From the NCBI GenBank assembly GCA_020201275.1, contig JAIVHB010000013.1, forward strand, positions 1-62,648: a stretch of 62,648 nucleotides of DNA. The letters run 5' to 3'. Below the pieces are notes generated by a model, which searched no databases, had not been told where the DNA came from, and saw nothing but the letters and a program-made list of their open reading frames with translations. Below, piece after piece: positions 26,112 through 34,948 of this stretch. A program made the position numbers and the translations under genes. The stretch comes from Rhodothermaceae bacterium (GTDB lineage Bacteria; Bacteroidota; Rhodothermia; Balneolales; Cyclonatronaceae). Positions within the stretch are counted from its first letter, which is position 1, and every line of letters begins with the position of its first letter.

Positions 26112-27170
26112 TCAGAGATATCCCTCGTTGACCAAAAGCTCAGCATTAAGTATAGCACCGCCTGCTGCACCGCGAATGGTATTGTGGCCCAATGCTATAA
26201 ATGAAATATCGTACACACTGCCTTCACGGAGCCGCCCAACACTCACCTGCATTCCGTTGCCTGCTCCGGCGTGCCGCCCCGGCTGCGGGAATCTTGGGTC
26301 GTCGTACAGTTTTAGTGCAGTTTCCGGTGAGGAGGGCAGGTTCATTGCCTCCAGCGGATTCTTCCAGGTCAGAAGCGCCTCTTTTACATCGCTGAGCCTT
26401 GCAGGTTTGCTCGAAAATGTAACAGCCACCGAAAGCAGGTGCCCCTCGGTAACCGGAACCCTGACCGCGGTTGCCTGAATGGGGAAGTTGGCAGGTTTAA
26501 TGGTTCCGTCGGCCTGTTTAGCACCCAGCAGCTTCATCGGCTCACTCATAATTTTTTCTTCCTCTCCACCGATGTAGGGAACTATATTACCGAGGATGTC
26601 AAGGCTCGGCACACCGGGGTAACCCGCCCCCGATACAGACTGCATCGAGGTCATAATAACAGATTTGATACCAAAGCTGTCATACAGAGGGCGTAATGCC
26701 ATAACCAGGGGTACGCATACGCAGTTCGGATTGGTTACAATGAAACCGGTAGCGTTTGTACTGAACGTCTGCCGCCTGATCAGCTCGATGTGGTCGGGGT
26801 TCACCTCCGGTACAAGCAGGGGAACATCCGGATGTTCGCGGAAATTTTTGGCATTGGAGATAACCGGGATGCCGGCCGCAGCGAATGCCTGCTCGATTTC
26901 GGTAGCCACCGACGCATCAAGGCCCGAAAAAACAAAATCTACACCTCCCATGGCCTCGGGCAGGCATTCTGACACCGTCATCTTACCGACAGCATCGGGC
27001 ATTTCAACGTTCTCGATCCAGTTTACGGCATCGCGATAGAGTTTGCCGGCCGAGCGCTCGGATGCACCCAGGGCCCCAATCCTGAACCAGGGGTGGTCCT
27101 GCAGCAAGCGAACAAATTTCTGGCCAACAGCACCGGTAGCTCCGAGTATCCCGACTTTAAAAGATTGCAT
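26112..27170 (-). CDS. asd: Aspartate-semialdehyde dehydrogenase
   Basis: Asd reduces aspartyl phosphate to aspartate semialdehyde, the branch point to lysine, diaminopimelate, threonine and methionine. The 352-residue protein has [20 protein letters not shown] for NADP binding, the active-site [17 protein letters not shown], and [18 protein letters not shown]. The form is the archaeal/fungal-like class rather than the E. coli class. I chose ATG at 27170 (MQSFKVGI); the frame extends 19 codons upstream without similarity. The gene is single, convergent with the hypothetical gene at 25476. Confidence 0.93.
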   Translation of the reverse strand: MQSFKVGILGATGAVGQKFVRLLQDHPWFRIGALGASERSAGKLYRDAVNWIENVEMPDAVGKMTVSECLPEAMGGVDFVFSGLDASVATEIEQAFAAAGIPVISNAKNFREHPDVPLLVPEVNPDHIELIRRQTFSTNATGFIVTNPNCVCVPLVMALRPLYDSFGIKSVIMTSMQSVSGAGYPGVPSLDILGNIVPYIGGEEEKIMSEPMKLLGAKQADGTIKPANFPIQATAVRVPVTEGHLLSVAVTFSSKPARLSDVKEALLTWKNPLEAMNLPSSPETALKLYDDPRFPQPGRHAGAGNGMQVSVGRLREGSVYDISFIALGHNTIRGAAGGAILNAELLVNEGYL

Positions 27171-27280
27171 GTATTCTGAAGTTCGAAGTGTTGGGAATAA
27201 TTCACATTTGGTGAATAAGAACCGCAAAGATAAGAATTTTCGTCACCACTCAATATCAGTAGATCGTGGTTGTATAAATT

Positions 27281-27757
27281 CTACCTGAGGTTCGCCCGGA
27301 TATCAGCAAACAGATCATCATAATGCTTCGTGTCGCGAACAGGCCTCAAAATCGGTTCACCGCTGCGTATATCATAAGATGACTCGGGAACCTCCGGCAT
27401 CTCCTCAAGGATATCCAGTTCCAGGAGGCTGGTTGCATCATCAACACGAGTAAGCTTGGCGACTATATGAATGGCCACGGCTGTTCTTGGATTATATCCC
27501 TCAAACATAGATCCGAGCAGGTTGCTGTTTCGGGTAAAACGGTATACGGCTTCGATGGTTCCGTTTAACTCGTTACTGTGATTTACAATAAATCCCTGAC
27601 TGTTGATAACAGCTAAAGACGTATTGAAGATTGTGCTGTAATCATGGTTTATAACCTGTGTTTTCGATTTTTGCACTTGCTGTTTAGATATTCTTTTCGT
27701 GGCGCAAGAAGAAAGGACTAAGCCCAGCATAATCAGAATTGCAGTTTGACGTACCAT
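27281..27757 (-). CDS. Lipoprotein, paralogue of the next gene
   Basis: I do not recognise a named family. The 158-residue protein has a lipobox LVLSSC near residue 18. Its middle holds the motif [27 protein letters not shown], which matches the gene at 27954 block by block: FRFTRNS, FEGYNPR, then an acidic strand and HYDDLF. The two arose by tandem duplication and are probably periplasmic or outer-membrane lipoproteins. They lie 196 bp apart on the same strand. Confidence 0.8.
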   Translation of the reverse strand: MVRQTAILIMLGLVLSSCATKRISKQQVQKSKTQVINHDYSTIFNTSLAVINSQGFIVNHSNELNGTIEAVYRFTRNSNLLGSMFEGYNPRTAVAIHIVAKLTRVDDATSLLELDILEEMPEVPESSYDIRSGEPILRPVRDTKHYDDLFADIRANLR

Positions 27758-27953
27758 TTAATGTAAGGTCAGGTGATTATTGTTTCCGAACAAATGTAGT
27801 TCAGTTAGTCATGTTATTCTGCCCGGCCGGGCCAGGTACCCCGCCTGGGATTTTGTCAATATAGTTTTAACAGTACTTTTATAAAATGAATCATCAAAAT
27901 TACATATATGACAAGTGATTCATGTTGAAGGACATCTTTCAGCAGTTGGAAGA

Positions 27954-28445
27954 CTATGATTCTGCCCCGGTTTGCTCTGCCCTTGTTTTGATATCCATGA
28001 AAATGGTATCGTAATGATGGCTTCGACGAACCACTCTGGTAGAGCCTTGATCAATCCTGGTATTATAGGAGGTTTGCGGTGGAGGAAACGATTCCAGCAG
28101 TGTAATTTCAATGAATGTACTTTTGTTGTTGAGTTCCTTCAGATTGGCATCGATTCGCATGGATGTTGCAGCACGCGGATTATAGCCCTCAAAAAAATCA
28201 CCGTGAAAATCGCTGTTACGTGTAAAACGGAACTCGGCGCTGATCTGTCCTTGCATTTTGTCGATCAGGTTTACATAGAATCCCTGTTCGCGAAGTGCAG
28301 ATATGGTAGAGTTGAAAACAATATTGAACTCGCTGTTAATCACTTCTGTTTTAATCTCCTGAAATTCGGCGTCGGTCTGCCGGCTTCCGGCACAGCTGAT
28401 CAAAAGCATACTGATTAAAAACAAGGAAATAGAAAATCGATTCAT
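27954..28445 (-). CDS. Lipoprotein, paralogue of the previous gene
   Basis: The 163-residue protein has a lipobox LLISC near residue 18 and the same core as its neighbour: FRFTRNSDFHGDFFEGYNPR, then HYDTIFMDI near the end. I chose ATG at 28445 (MNRFSISLFL); an ATG two codons earlier is also possible. The pair shares about a third of its residues by eye. The function is unknown. Confidence 0.8.
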   Translation of the reverse strand: MNRFSISLFLISMLLISCAGSRQTDAEFQEIKTEVINSEFNIVFNSTISALREQGFYVNLIDKMQGQISAEFRFTRNSDFHGDFFEGYNPRAATSMRIDANLKELNNKSTFIEITLLESFPPPQTSYNTRIDQGSTRVVRRSHHYDTIFMDIKTRAEQTGAES

Positions 28446-28833
28446 GTACATGTAGATGATAATAGTAAGAAGATTAGAGGTGTGCTAAGCGATAATAGCT
28501 GACGTGAATTTCAGAATAGTTTAGCCGTCCTGGTTGAAGAAATTTTGACCATTAAATACGTTACTAATATAGTGAGATAGGGACGTAAATTGAATGCGTT
28601 TACAACTTTTTATGATTTGCGCCGGCAGGTTTTCAGATAAATATGGCATGCGGATCATGTTAAACCGGGCAACGGCTCTGCCTGCACATAGCCAGGGAAT
28701 CACAAAAGCAGGTGATTTTTAGTGCAGAACGTACGGGGATGTACAGCTATTATTCGAAACAGCTTCTCCCTATATTTGGCAGCAGATATTTGGCAACAGG
28801 ACTTTACTCATGTTTAAATTCGTTTTATAAGAA
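28446..28833. other. Intergenic region before glyS
   Basis: This stretch of nearly 390 bp separates the lipoprotein gene and glyS, which are divergent. A TATATTTG box at 28772-28779 matches the TAnnTTTG -7 consensus and could start glyS transcription about 50 bp before its start codon. Nothing else is supported. Confidence 0.45.
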
Positions 28834-30306
28834 ATGGCAGAACTTTCAGGACTCGATAAAATTGTATCGCTATCAAAAGCGCGGGGATTCATTTTTCAAT
28901 CATCCGAAATTTACGGCGGCCTCGGAGCCGTGTACGATTACGGGCCGCTCGGGGCTGAGCTCAAGCGGAAGCTGAATTCGGTATGGTGGTCGGCCATGAC
29001 CCAGAGGCACGAGAATATTGTAGGCATCGATGCGGCCATTCTGATGCATCCCAAGGTATGGAAAGCCAGTGGCCATGTCGACAGTTTCAATGATCCGATG
29101 ATCGACGATAAACAGTCGAAGCGGCGCTACCGGGCCGATATCCTGATCGAAGACCACATTCGCAAGCTGCGGGCCAATGGCGATGATGCCCGGGCCGACG
29201 AGGTACAGCACCTGCTCGACACTACCGGAACGCGTAAAAGCCTGACCGCCGACCTGTACGATATCATTATGGAGGAGCAGATCAAAGGTCCCGATTCGGG
29301 TGCTTTCGACTGGACTGAGGTGCGGCAGTTCAACCTGATGTTCAAAACCCAGTTCGGGGCTACTGCCTCGGGCGAAGATGATACGGTGTATCTGCGTCCG
29401 GAGACCGCGCAGGGCATCTTTGTGAATTTCAACAATGTGATGAACACCTCGCGCACTCAACTGCCGTTTGGTATCGCTCAGATTGGCAAGGCGTTCCGCA
29501 ATGAAGTTGTGGCCCGCCAGTTTGTGTTTCGCATGCGCGAATTCGAGCAGATGGAGATGCAGTATTTCGTAAAGCCGGGCACCGACGATGATGAATACGA
29601 CAACTGGAAGCGTGATCGGCTCGAGTGGCACAAAAGCATCGGCATCAGGGAGAAGAACCTGCGTTTTTCGGATCATCCGGTCGACAAGCTCGCCCACTAT
29701 GCCAAATCGGCGACCGATATTCAGTACCATTTCCCGATCGGCTGGCAGGAGGTTGAGGGCATCCACAACCGGACCGATTTTGACCTTACCCAGCACCAGG
29801 AGTTTTCGGGCAAAAAACTCGAATATTTCGACCCGCAGACCCAGGAGCGGTTTGTGCCATATGTAATTGAAACATCCATCGGTCTGGACCGCTGTGCACT
29901 CATGGTGCTCAGCGATGCCTACCGCGAAGAGGAAGTTTCCGGCGATAAAGAGGGTTCAACCGAAACCCGGGTGGTGCTCAAAATGCATCCGAAACTGGCC
30001 CCGATCACCGCAGGCATTTTCCCGCTCATCAAAAAGCCGGAACTGATCGATGTAGCCCGGAAAATTCAGAAAGACCTGACCGAAGATTACAAGGTTCAAT
30101 ACGACGAAAAGGGTTCGATCGGCAAGCGCTACCGCCGTCTCGACGAGGCCGGAACACCGTTCTGCATCACGGTCGATTTCGACGGGCTTGAAGATCAGAC
30201 CGTTACCATTCGCGACCGCGATACCATGGCCCAGGAGCGTATTTCCTGGGACAGAGTTGGTGAAGTGATCCGCGATGGGATCAAAAAATGGAAACCTGCC
30301 GATTGA
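28834..30306 (+). CDS. glyS: Glycine-tRNA ligase (dimeric, eukaryote-like type)
   Basis: This class II synthetase charges tRNA-Gly. The 490-residue protein is the alpha2 form found in Bacteroidota and Firmicutes-like lineages. Near the N terminus is GFIFQSSEIYGGLGAVYDYGPLG. It has motif 2 FRNEVVARQFVFRMREFEQME and motif 3 ETSIGLDRCALMVL, then an anticodon-binding domain (ITAGIFPLIKKPELIDVARKI). Length is normal. A DCC-family gene starts 42 bp later. Confidence 0.96.
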   Translation: MAELSGLDKIVSLSKARGFIFQSSEIYGGLGAVYDYGPLGAELKRKLNSVWWSAMTQRHENIVGIDAAILMHPKVWKASGHVDSFNDPMIDDKQSKRRYRADILIEDHIRKLRANGDDARADEVQHLLDTTGTRKSLTADLYDIIMEEQIKGPDSGAFDWTEVRQFNLMFKTQFGATASGEDDTVYLRPETAQGIFVNFNNVMNTSRTQLPFGIAQIGKAFRNEVVARQFVFRMREFEQMEMQYFVKPGTDDDEYDNWKRDRLEWHKSIGIREKNLRFSDHPVDKLAHYAKSATDIQYHFPIGWQEVEGIHNRTDFDLTQHQEFSGKKLEYFDPQTQERFVPYVIETSIGLDRCALMVLSDAYREEEVSGDKEGSTETRVVLKMHPKLAPITAGIFPLIKKPELIDVARKIQKDLTEDYKVQYDEKGSIGKRYRRLDEAGTPFCITVDFDGLEDQTVTIRDRDTMAQERISWDRVGEVIRDGIKKWKPAD

Positions 30307-30348
30307 CAGGGAATGCGGCATGGCATGTATGATGTTCTGCCTGGTACC

Positions 30349-30780
30349 ATGAGTGATTTAACGCATCCGGCAAAGCACCCGCCAGAACACCCGGTCATTT
30401 TTTTTGACGGTGTATGCAATCTGTGCAACGCCGCGGTCAATTTTATCATTGACCGCGACAAAAACCGGATGTTTCGTTTTGCGGCCCTGCAGTCGGAAAC
30501 CGGTTCCGCCTTTCTGCGACGACACAATATGGATGAAAACTCTTACGATACGTTCATCCTTGACGAAGGTGATACCTGTTATACGAGGTCGGATGCGGCC
30601 CTGAGAATTACGCGGCAACTGGACGGAGCCTGGCCTTTATTATATGGATTCATCATCATACCGCGATTTCTAAGAGATGCTGTTTACCGCTATATTGCAG
30701 GGAATCGTTACAGGTGGTTCGGCCGCAGCGAACAGTGCCGCGTACCCACACCGGAGTTAAAAGAATTATTTTTACCTTGA
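30349..30780 (+). CDS. DCC-family (DUF393) thiol-disulfide oxidoreductase-like protein
   Basis: The 143-residue protein has the DxxCxxC signature in FFDGVCNLCNAAVNFIIDRD, with FRFAALQS and a late FGRSEQCRVP segment, all typical of the DCC family. Members are small thioredoxin-like proteins of unclear role. ATG at 30349 is preferred; an ATG at 30313 adds twelve residues without family similarity. It lies between glyS and metF. Confidence 0.88.
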   Translation: MSDLTHPAKHPPEHPVIFFDGVCNLCNAAVNFIIDRDKNRMFRFAALQSETGSAFLRRHNMDENSYDTFILDEGDTCYTRSDAALRITRQLDGAWPLLYGFIIIPRFLRDAVYRYIAGNRYRWFGRSEQCRVPTPELKELFLP

Positions 30781-30841
30781 TACACGTTTTTACCTTGATA
30801 CAAGCTCATTCGTTACTGAAAACCGAATTCCACATACAAAC

Positions 30842-31822
30842 ATGAAGGTTATCGAATTATACGATAAGGCCAAAGAACCGCTGATCTCCTTTGAGATCAT
30901 CCCCCCGAAACGGGGCGGCTCCATACAGACCGTGTTCGAAGCGCTCGATCAGGTGATGCAGTTCAATCCGCCCTTCATCGATGTGACCTCCCATGCGGCG
31001 GAGGCCTATTATGAGGAACTCGGAAATGGCAGCATGAAGCGGCATATAAAAAGGAAGCGTCCAGGTACAATCGGCCTGTGTGCGGCCATTAAGCACCGGT
31101 ACAATGTGGAGCCGGTACCGCACATCATCTGCAAGGGCTTTACCCGCGAGGAAACCGAAGACGCGCTGATCGAGCTGAACTACCTTGGCATACAGAATGT
31201 GCTGGCGATTCGCGGCGACGATCCGGGTTCCGCCAAACCACATCACAAAAACCGGGAAACCAATGAATATGCAGTAGATCTGGTAAGGCAGATTGGCCGG
31301 ATGAACAACGGCGTGTATCTTGAAAACATGCTGGAGGCCAGTAAAACCGATTTTTGTATCGGCGTTGGTGGATATCCCGAGAAGCACATCGAGGCCCCAA
31401 ACATGAACTGGGACCTTAAGCGACTGAAAGAGAAGGTGGAGGCAGGAGCCGACTACATCGTAACCCAGATGTTTTTTGACAACCAGTACTTTTTCGATTT
31501 TGAACGCAAATGCAGGGAGGCCGGCATCACGGTTCCCATCATTCCGGGGCTCAAGGTTATTACCAAAGCCAGTCACCTGACCATGTTGCCAAAAATTTTC
31601 CATTTAAACATCCCCATTCCCCTCTCCGACGAGATTTCATCGAGCCCCGACAGGGCCAGGGAGATCGGAATCGAATGGTGCACGCAGCAGTGTGCAGAAT
31701 TGCTGGATGCCGGTGTTCAGGGCCTGCATTATTATATTATGTCGAACCCAAGCCCCGTTGTAGAGGTCATTAACCGTTTACCCGTATCCGGCTTTTCCAA
31801 TGCGTTTACAACCGGCAAGTAA
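30842..31822 (+). CDS. metF: Methylenetetrahydrofolate reductase
   Basis: MetF makes 5-methyltetrahydrofolate for methionine synthesis. The 326-residue FAD enzyme starts LISFEIIPPKRGG (a strongly conserved N-terminal strand and Glu). It continues with DVTSHAAEAYYEE, GIQNVLAIRGDDPG, GADYIVTQMFFDNQYFFDF and IPGLKVITK. It overlaps the NlpC/P60 lipoprotein gene by 23 bp, so the two may be coupled. Methionine synthase is not in the window. Confidence 0.95.
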   Translation: MKVIELYDKAKEPLISFEIIPPKRGGSIQTVFEALDQVMQFNPPFIDVTSHAAEAYYEELGNGSMKRHIKRKRPGTIGLCAAIKHRYNVEPVPHIICKGFTREETEDALIELNYLGIQNVLAIRGDDPGSAKPHHKNRETNEYAVDLVRQIGRMNNGVYLENMLEASKTDFCIGVGGYPEKHIEAPNMNWDLKRLKEKVEAGADYIVTQMFFDNQYFFDFERKCREAGITVPIIPGLKVITKASHLTMLPKIFHLNIPIPLSDEISSSPDRAREIGIEWCTQQCAELLDAGVQGLHYYIMSNPSPVVEVINRLPVSGFSNAFTTGK

Positions 31823-32384
31823 CATATCTGAAGTAACAGCATGCGAATCCGTGGTTACTGATCGCAGCATTGCCTCATCGGTCCGGTTTGCACCGGCAAC
31901 TTCCGGTAAGCGGCCGGCCGTTCCGGTTGCATACCTGATAGTGCTTCTGCTGGCAGCAGGCATGGCATTGCAATCGTGTGCTTCGACTGAACCGGCCACC
32001 ATGGGACCATCACCCAGTGAAATGGAGCAGCGGCTGCTCAAGGCGTTCGACCACTGGAAGGGTGTACCCTACCGGCTGGGCGGCCAGACTACATCGGGCG
32101 TTGACTGTTCTGCGTTCATTATGCTGGTTTACCGCGACCAGTTCAACATGAACCTGCCCCGAACGACCGATCAGCAGCTCAATTTCGGACAGCAGGTATC
32201 GGCCAACCGGCTGCGGATCGGCGATCTGGTATTCTTCCAGACCGGACGCAATACCCGGCATGTGGGAATTCTGCTTAGAGATGGCAGGTTCATGCACGCG
32301 TCCACATCGCAGGGTGTGATGATATCGCACCTGAGTGAAACCTACTGGAACCAGCGTTTTATTCAGGCCAGAAGGGTGATGTAA
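31800..32384 (+). CDS. NlpC/P60-family peptidoglycan hydrolase lipoprotein
   Basis: This is a cysteine peptidase that should cut peptide stems of peptidoglycan. The 194-residue protein has an unusually long N-terminal extension of about 40 residues, then a membrane segment and lipobox (LLLAAGMALQSC). The NlpC/P60 domain holds the catalytic Cys in TSGVDCSAFIMLVYR, His in TRHVGILL, and a third polar His in RFMHASTSQGV. The start could be later, inside the extension. It overlaps metF. Confidence 0.9.
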   Translation: MRLQPASNISEVTACESVVTDRSIASSVRFAPATSGKRPAVPVAYLIVLLLAAGMALQSCASTEPATMGPSPSEMEQRLLKAFDHWKGVPYRLGGQTTSGVDCSAFIMLVYRDQFNMNLPRTTDQQLNFGQQVSANRLRIGDLVFFQTGRNTRHVGILLRDGRFMHASTSQGVMISHLSETYWNQRFIQARRVM

Positions 32385-32435
32385 AGTCTTTTTTTAGCAG
32401 CCAGGTAACAACGAAAACCAAGTAGCAAGCGAGCC

Positions 32436-33173
32436 ATGCAATTATTAGTGAACATTGATCACGTAGCCACCCTGCGGAATGCCAGGGGTGAGGGCCGGCC
32501 CGATCCGGTAGAAGCCGCCCGCATCAGCGAGGAAGCGGGGGCCAAAGGTATTGTATTCCACCTCAGGGAAGACCGCCGGCACATCCGCGATGAGGATGTA
32601 CATCGCCTGAAAAAGACTGTGAAAGGCCTGCTCGACTTCGAAATGGCCGCCACCCCCGGCATGATGGATATTAGCCTGCAGGTCGCACCCCACCTGGTAA
32701 CACTGGTGCCCGAGAGCCGGGAAGAACTTACAACTGAGGGCGGCCTGCTCATGCGAAGCGTATACGACGACTACAACAGAAGGGTGGTGCCGCGTTTCAA
32801 GGAGGCAGGAATAATGATGAGCCTGTTTGTAGATCCTAACATGGAGGATATAGAACTCACCCACAGGCTCGGCGCTGAGGCCATCGAGCTGCATACAGGC
32901 ACGTATGCCAACGCGGATGATTCACAGAAAAAGACCGAGCTGAAACGGCTCCGCGATGCGGCGGAATACGCACACAGCCTGGGTCTGAAGGTGAATGCAG
33001 GTCACGGGCTCGATTTCGGTAACATCCGGCCCCTGCTCGATGAAGTTCCCTATTTGAACGACATCAGCATTGGTCACGCCCTGATGTGCGATGCCCTGTT
33101 CAACGGGCTTGCCAACAGTGTGGGGCGGATGGCCGCCATTATCCATGACCATCCGGGAGCAGCCGGGAAGTGA
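32436..33173 (+). CDS. pdxJ: Pyridoxine 5'-phosphate synthase
   Basis: PdxJ condenses 1-deoxyxylulose-5-phosphate with an aminoacetone phosphate to give vitamin B6 phosphate. The 245-residue TIM-barrel protein starts LLVNIDHVATLRNARG and carries the family blocks FHLREDRRHIRDEDV, LEVTLVPE-like LVTLVPESREELTTEGG and VNAGHGLDFGNI. It ends SIGHALMCDALFNGLANSV. Length is normal. It is 51 bp after the NlpC gene and 54 bp before era. Confidence 0.95.
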   Translation: MQLLVNIDHVATLRNARGEGRPDPVEAARISEEAGAKGIVFHLREDRRHIRDEDVHRLKKTVKGLLDFEMAATPGMMDISLQVAPHLVTLVPESREELTTEGGLLMRSVYDDYNRRVVPRFKEAGIMMSLFVDPNMEDIELTHRLGAEAIELHTGTYANADDSQKKTELKRLRDAAEYAHSLGLKVNAGHGLDFGNIRPLLDEVPYLNDISIGHALMCDALFNGLANSVGRMAAIIHDHPGAAGK

Positions 33174-33227
33174 CCTGCCGCACATTTCACGGCAATTTCC
33201 GGATCCGGATGTTCAAATCACTAGACA

Positions 33228-34133
33228 ATGCTTATGGAAGAACACGAAGCAGGGCAGCATAAATCTGGCTACATTGCCATTATCGGCAAGCCGAACGCGG
33301 GTAAATCGACCCTGCTGAACCAGGTGATGGGCATCAAGCTGTCGATCGCCACCCACAAGCCGCAGACCACCCGTCACCGCATTCTCGGCATCTATTCCGA
33401 CGACGACTGCCAGATCATCCTGATGGACACCCCCGGCGTGATCACGCCAAAATACAAGCTGCAGGAGGCGATGATGGCCTTCGTGGACCGGGCCCGTACC
33501 GACGCCGACATCGTTCTGCACGTGGTGGATGCAGCCGATCCTGAACTCTACGATGCCGAGAACGAGCTACTCGACCGCATCAGCAAACCGGTGCTGCTGG
33601 TGCTCAATAAATCGGATTTGGTGAGCGAGGAACAGGCCGGCGCGATCGTAACCGGGCTGCGGGCTGGCCGTGAATACGCGGATGTTCTCATCGTGTCGGC
33701 GCTGACCGGAGCGGGAACGGATGCCATGCTCGACACCCTGAAAGCGATGCTGCCCCCGGGCCCGCCGTTCTACCCGAAAGACCAGCTGAGCGAGGCGCCC
33801 GAGCGCTTTTTTGTGTCGGAGCTGATCCGCGAACAGCTTTTCCTGCAGTACCGTCAGGAGATTCCCTACTCATGCGCAGTCAACATTGTGGACTTCAGCG
33901 ACGACGAAGACCTGACGCGCATCGACGCCGAAATTGTGGTGAACCGGAACTCACAGAAAGGGATGATCATCGGCAAGGGCGGTCAGGCCCTGAAAAAGCT
34001 CGGAACCGCGTCCCGGGCCACCATCGAGCAATTCCTCGACCGCAAAATCTACCTTGCACTACACGTGAAGGTTCGCGATAAGTGGAGGGACAACGATACC
34101 TTTATTCGAAGCTACGGGTATGGGGGCGGGTGA
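33228..34133 (+). CDS. era: GTPase Era
   Basis: Era helps 16S rRNA maturation and 30S assembly. The 301-residue protein has G1 GKPNAGKSTLLNQ, G3 DTPG, G4 NKSD and a C-terminal KH domain. In that domain, GMIIGKGGQALKKLGTASR is the RNA-binding GxxG loop, and the end is FIRSYGY. ATG at 33228 or 33234 is possible. It is the last of the forward housekeeping set before upxY. Confidence 0.96.
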   Translation: MLMEEHEAGQHKSGYIAIIGKPNAGKSTLLNQVMGIKLSIATHKPQTTRHRILGIYSDDDCQIILMDTPGVITPKYKLQEAMMAFVDRARTDADIVLHVVDAADPELYDAENELLDRISKPVLLVLNKSDLVSEEQAGAIVTGLRAGREYADVLIVSALTGAGTDAMLDTLKAMLPPGPPFYPKDQLSEAPERFFVSELIREQLFLQYRQEIPYSCAVNIVDFSDDEDLTRIDAEIVVNRNSQKGMIIGKGGQALKKLGTASRATIEQFLDRKIYLALHVKVRDKWRDNDTFIRSYGYGGG

Positions 34134-34318
34134 AGCGGACTTGTATGGGGATGGATAAATTCAGAACAGTTTTTCATTATTTCATTAATAATTCAACCGG
34201 TTGTTCATCGTTAAACTGAATGTCGTTATTTTATTTCATCAAATAAATTAAACGGTTAAATGGTCCTCCGTTCCAGAGCTGTGATGTATCAACGTATTAG
34301 CGATTTTCAGAACCATAT

Positions 34319-34876
34319 ATGAAGACGTCAGAAACTGACGAACTAAATCTCTTTCTAACCGACAAAAACGGTAATAAAAGCTGGTATGCGCTCTATGCCA
34401 AACCGAGATCGGAGAAGAAGCTTCGCGACAGGCTCGTTGAGAAAGGCATAACCACGTATCTGCCCCTTCAGAAGCAGCTACGGCAGTGGAGTGACCGGAA
34501 AAAGTGGGTGGAGGAACCCATTTTTCGTGGGTATATTTTTGTGAAGGCCACTGAGAAAGATTTTCAGTCGATCCTGAACACGCCCGGAACGGTCAATTTT
34601 GTCCGGTTCGGAGGCAAACCGGCCCAGGTCGATGCAAGCCAGCTTGAAGCCGTACACCGCATCATCAACTATGCCGACCACTATGATGTGGATGATGTCG
34701 ATTTTGCCAAAGGGGAGAAGGTGCGGATCGATTTCGGGTCGCTGAAAGGCATCGAGGGAGAGTGGATCTCATGGCGCGGCCACAAACGGGTGGCGGTGCA
34801 GATCCATCAGCTCGGCCGCCTGCTGGCAGTGGAGGTGCCGGCCGCGCACGTGGTGAAGGTGGGACATGAGACATGA
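34319..34876 (+). CDS. UpxY-type NusG paralogue (transcription antiterminator)
   Basis: The 185-residue protein has the NGN domain (WYALYAKPRSEKKLRDRLVEKGITTYLP, then EPIFRGYIFVKATEKDF) and a C-terminal KOW domain (FAKGEKVRIDFGSLKGIEGEW). In Bacteroides, UpxY proteins start capsule operons and keep RNA polymerase going through their leaders. No polysaccharide operon follows here: the next genes are a transposon and convergent icd. Its stop codon TGA is supplied by a heptad array (GGA CAT GAG ACA TGA). A 185-bp leader with no other gene lies before it. Confidence 0.88.
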   Translation: MKTSETDELNLFLTDKNGNKSWYALYAKPRSEKKLRDRLVEKGITTYLPLQKQLRQWSDRKKWVEEPIFRGYIFVKATEKDFQSILNTPGTVNFVRFGGKPAQVDASQLEAVHRIINYADHYDVDDVDFAKGEKVRIDFGSLKGIEGEWISWRGHKRVAVQIHQLGRLLAVEVPAAHVVKVGHET

Positions 34877-34911
34877 GACACAAGACACAAGACGTGAGAC
34901 GTGAGACGTAT
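34862..34911 (+). repeat. GAGACAY heptad array 3 (overlapping the upxY stop)
   Basis: About seven 7-bp units of GAGACAT, GAGACAC, AAGACAC and GAGACGT type begin inside the last upxY codons. They run in the upxY sense direction. Confidence 0.92.
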
Positions 34912-34948
34912 TGGGTACGGTTAATTCCGCGATCCCAGCCAGACAATG

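Noticed and set aside
28900-29796. 298-residue minus-strand open frame
   Set aside because: It is antisense to glyS and has no family features.
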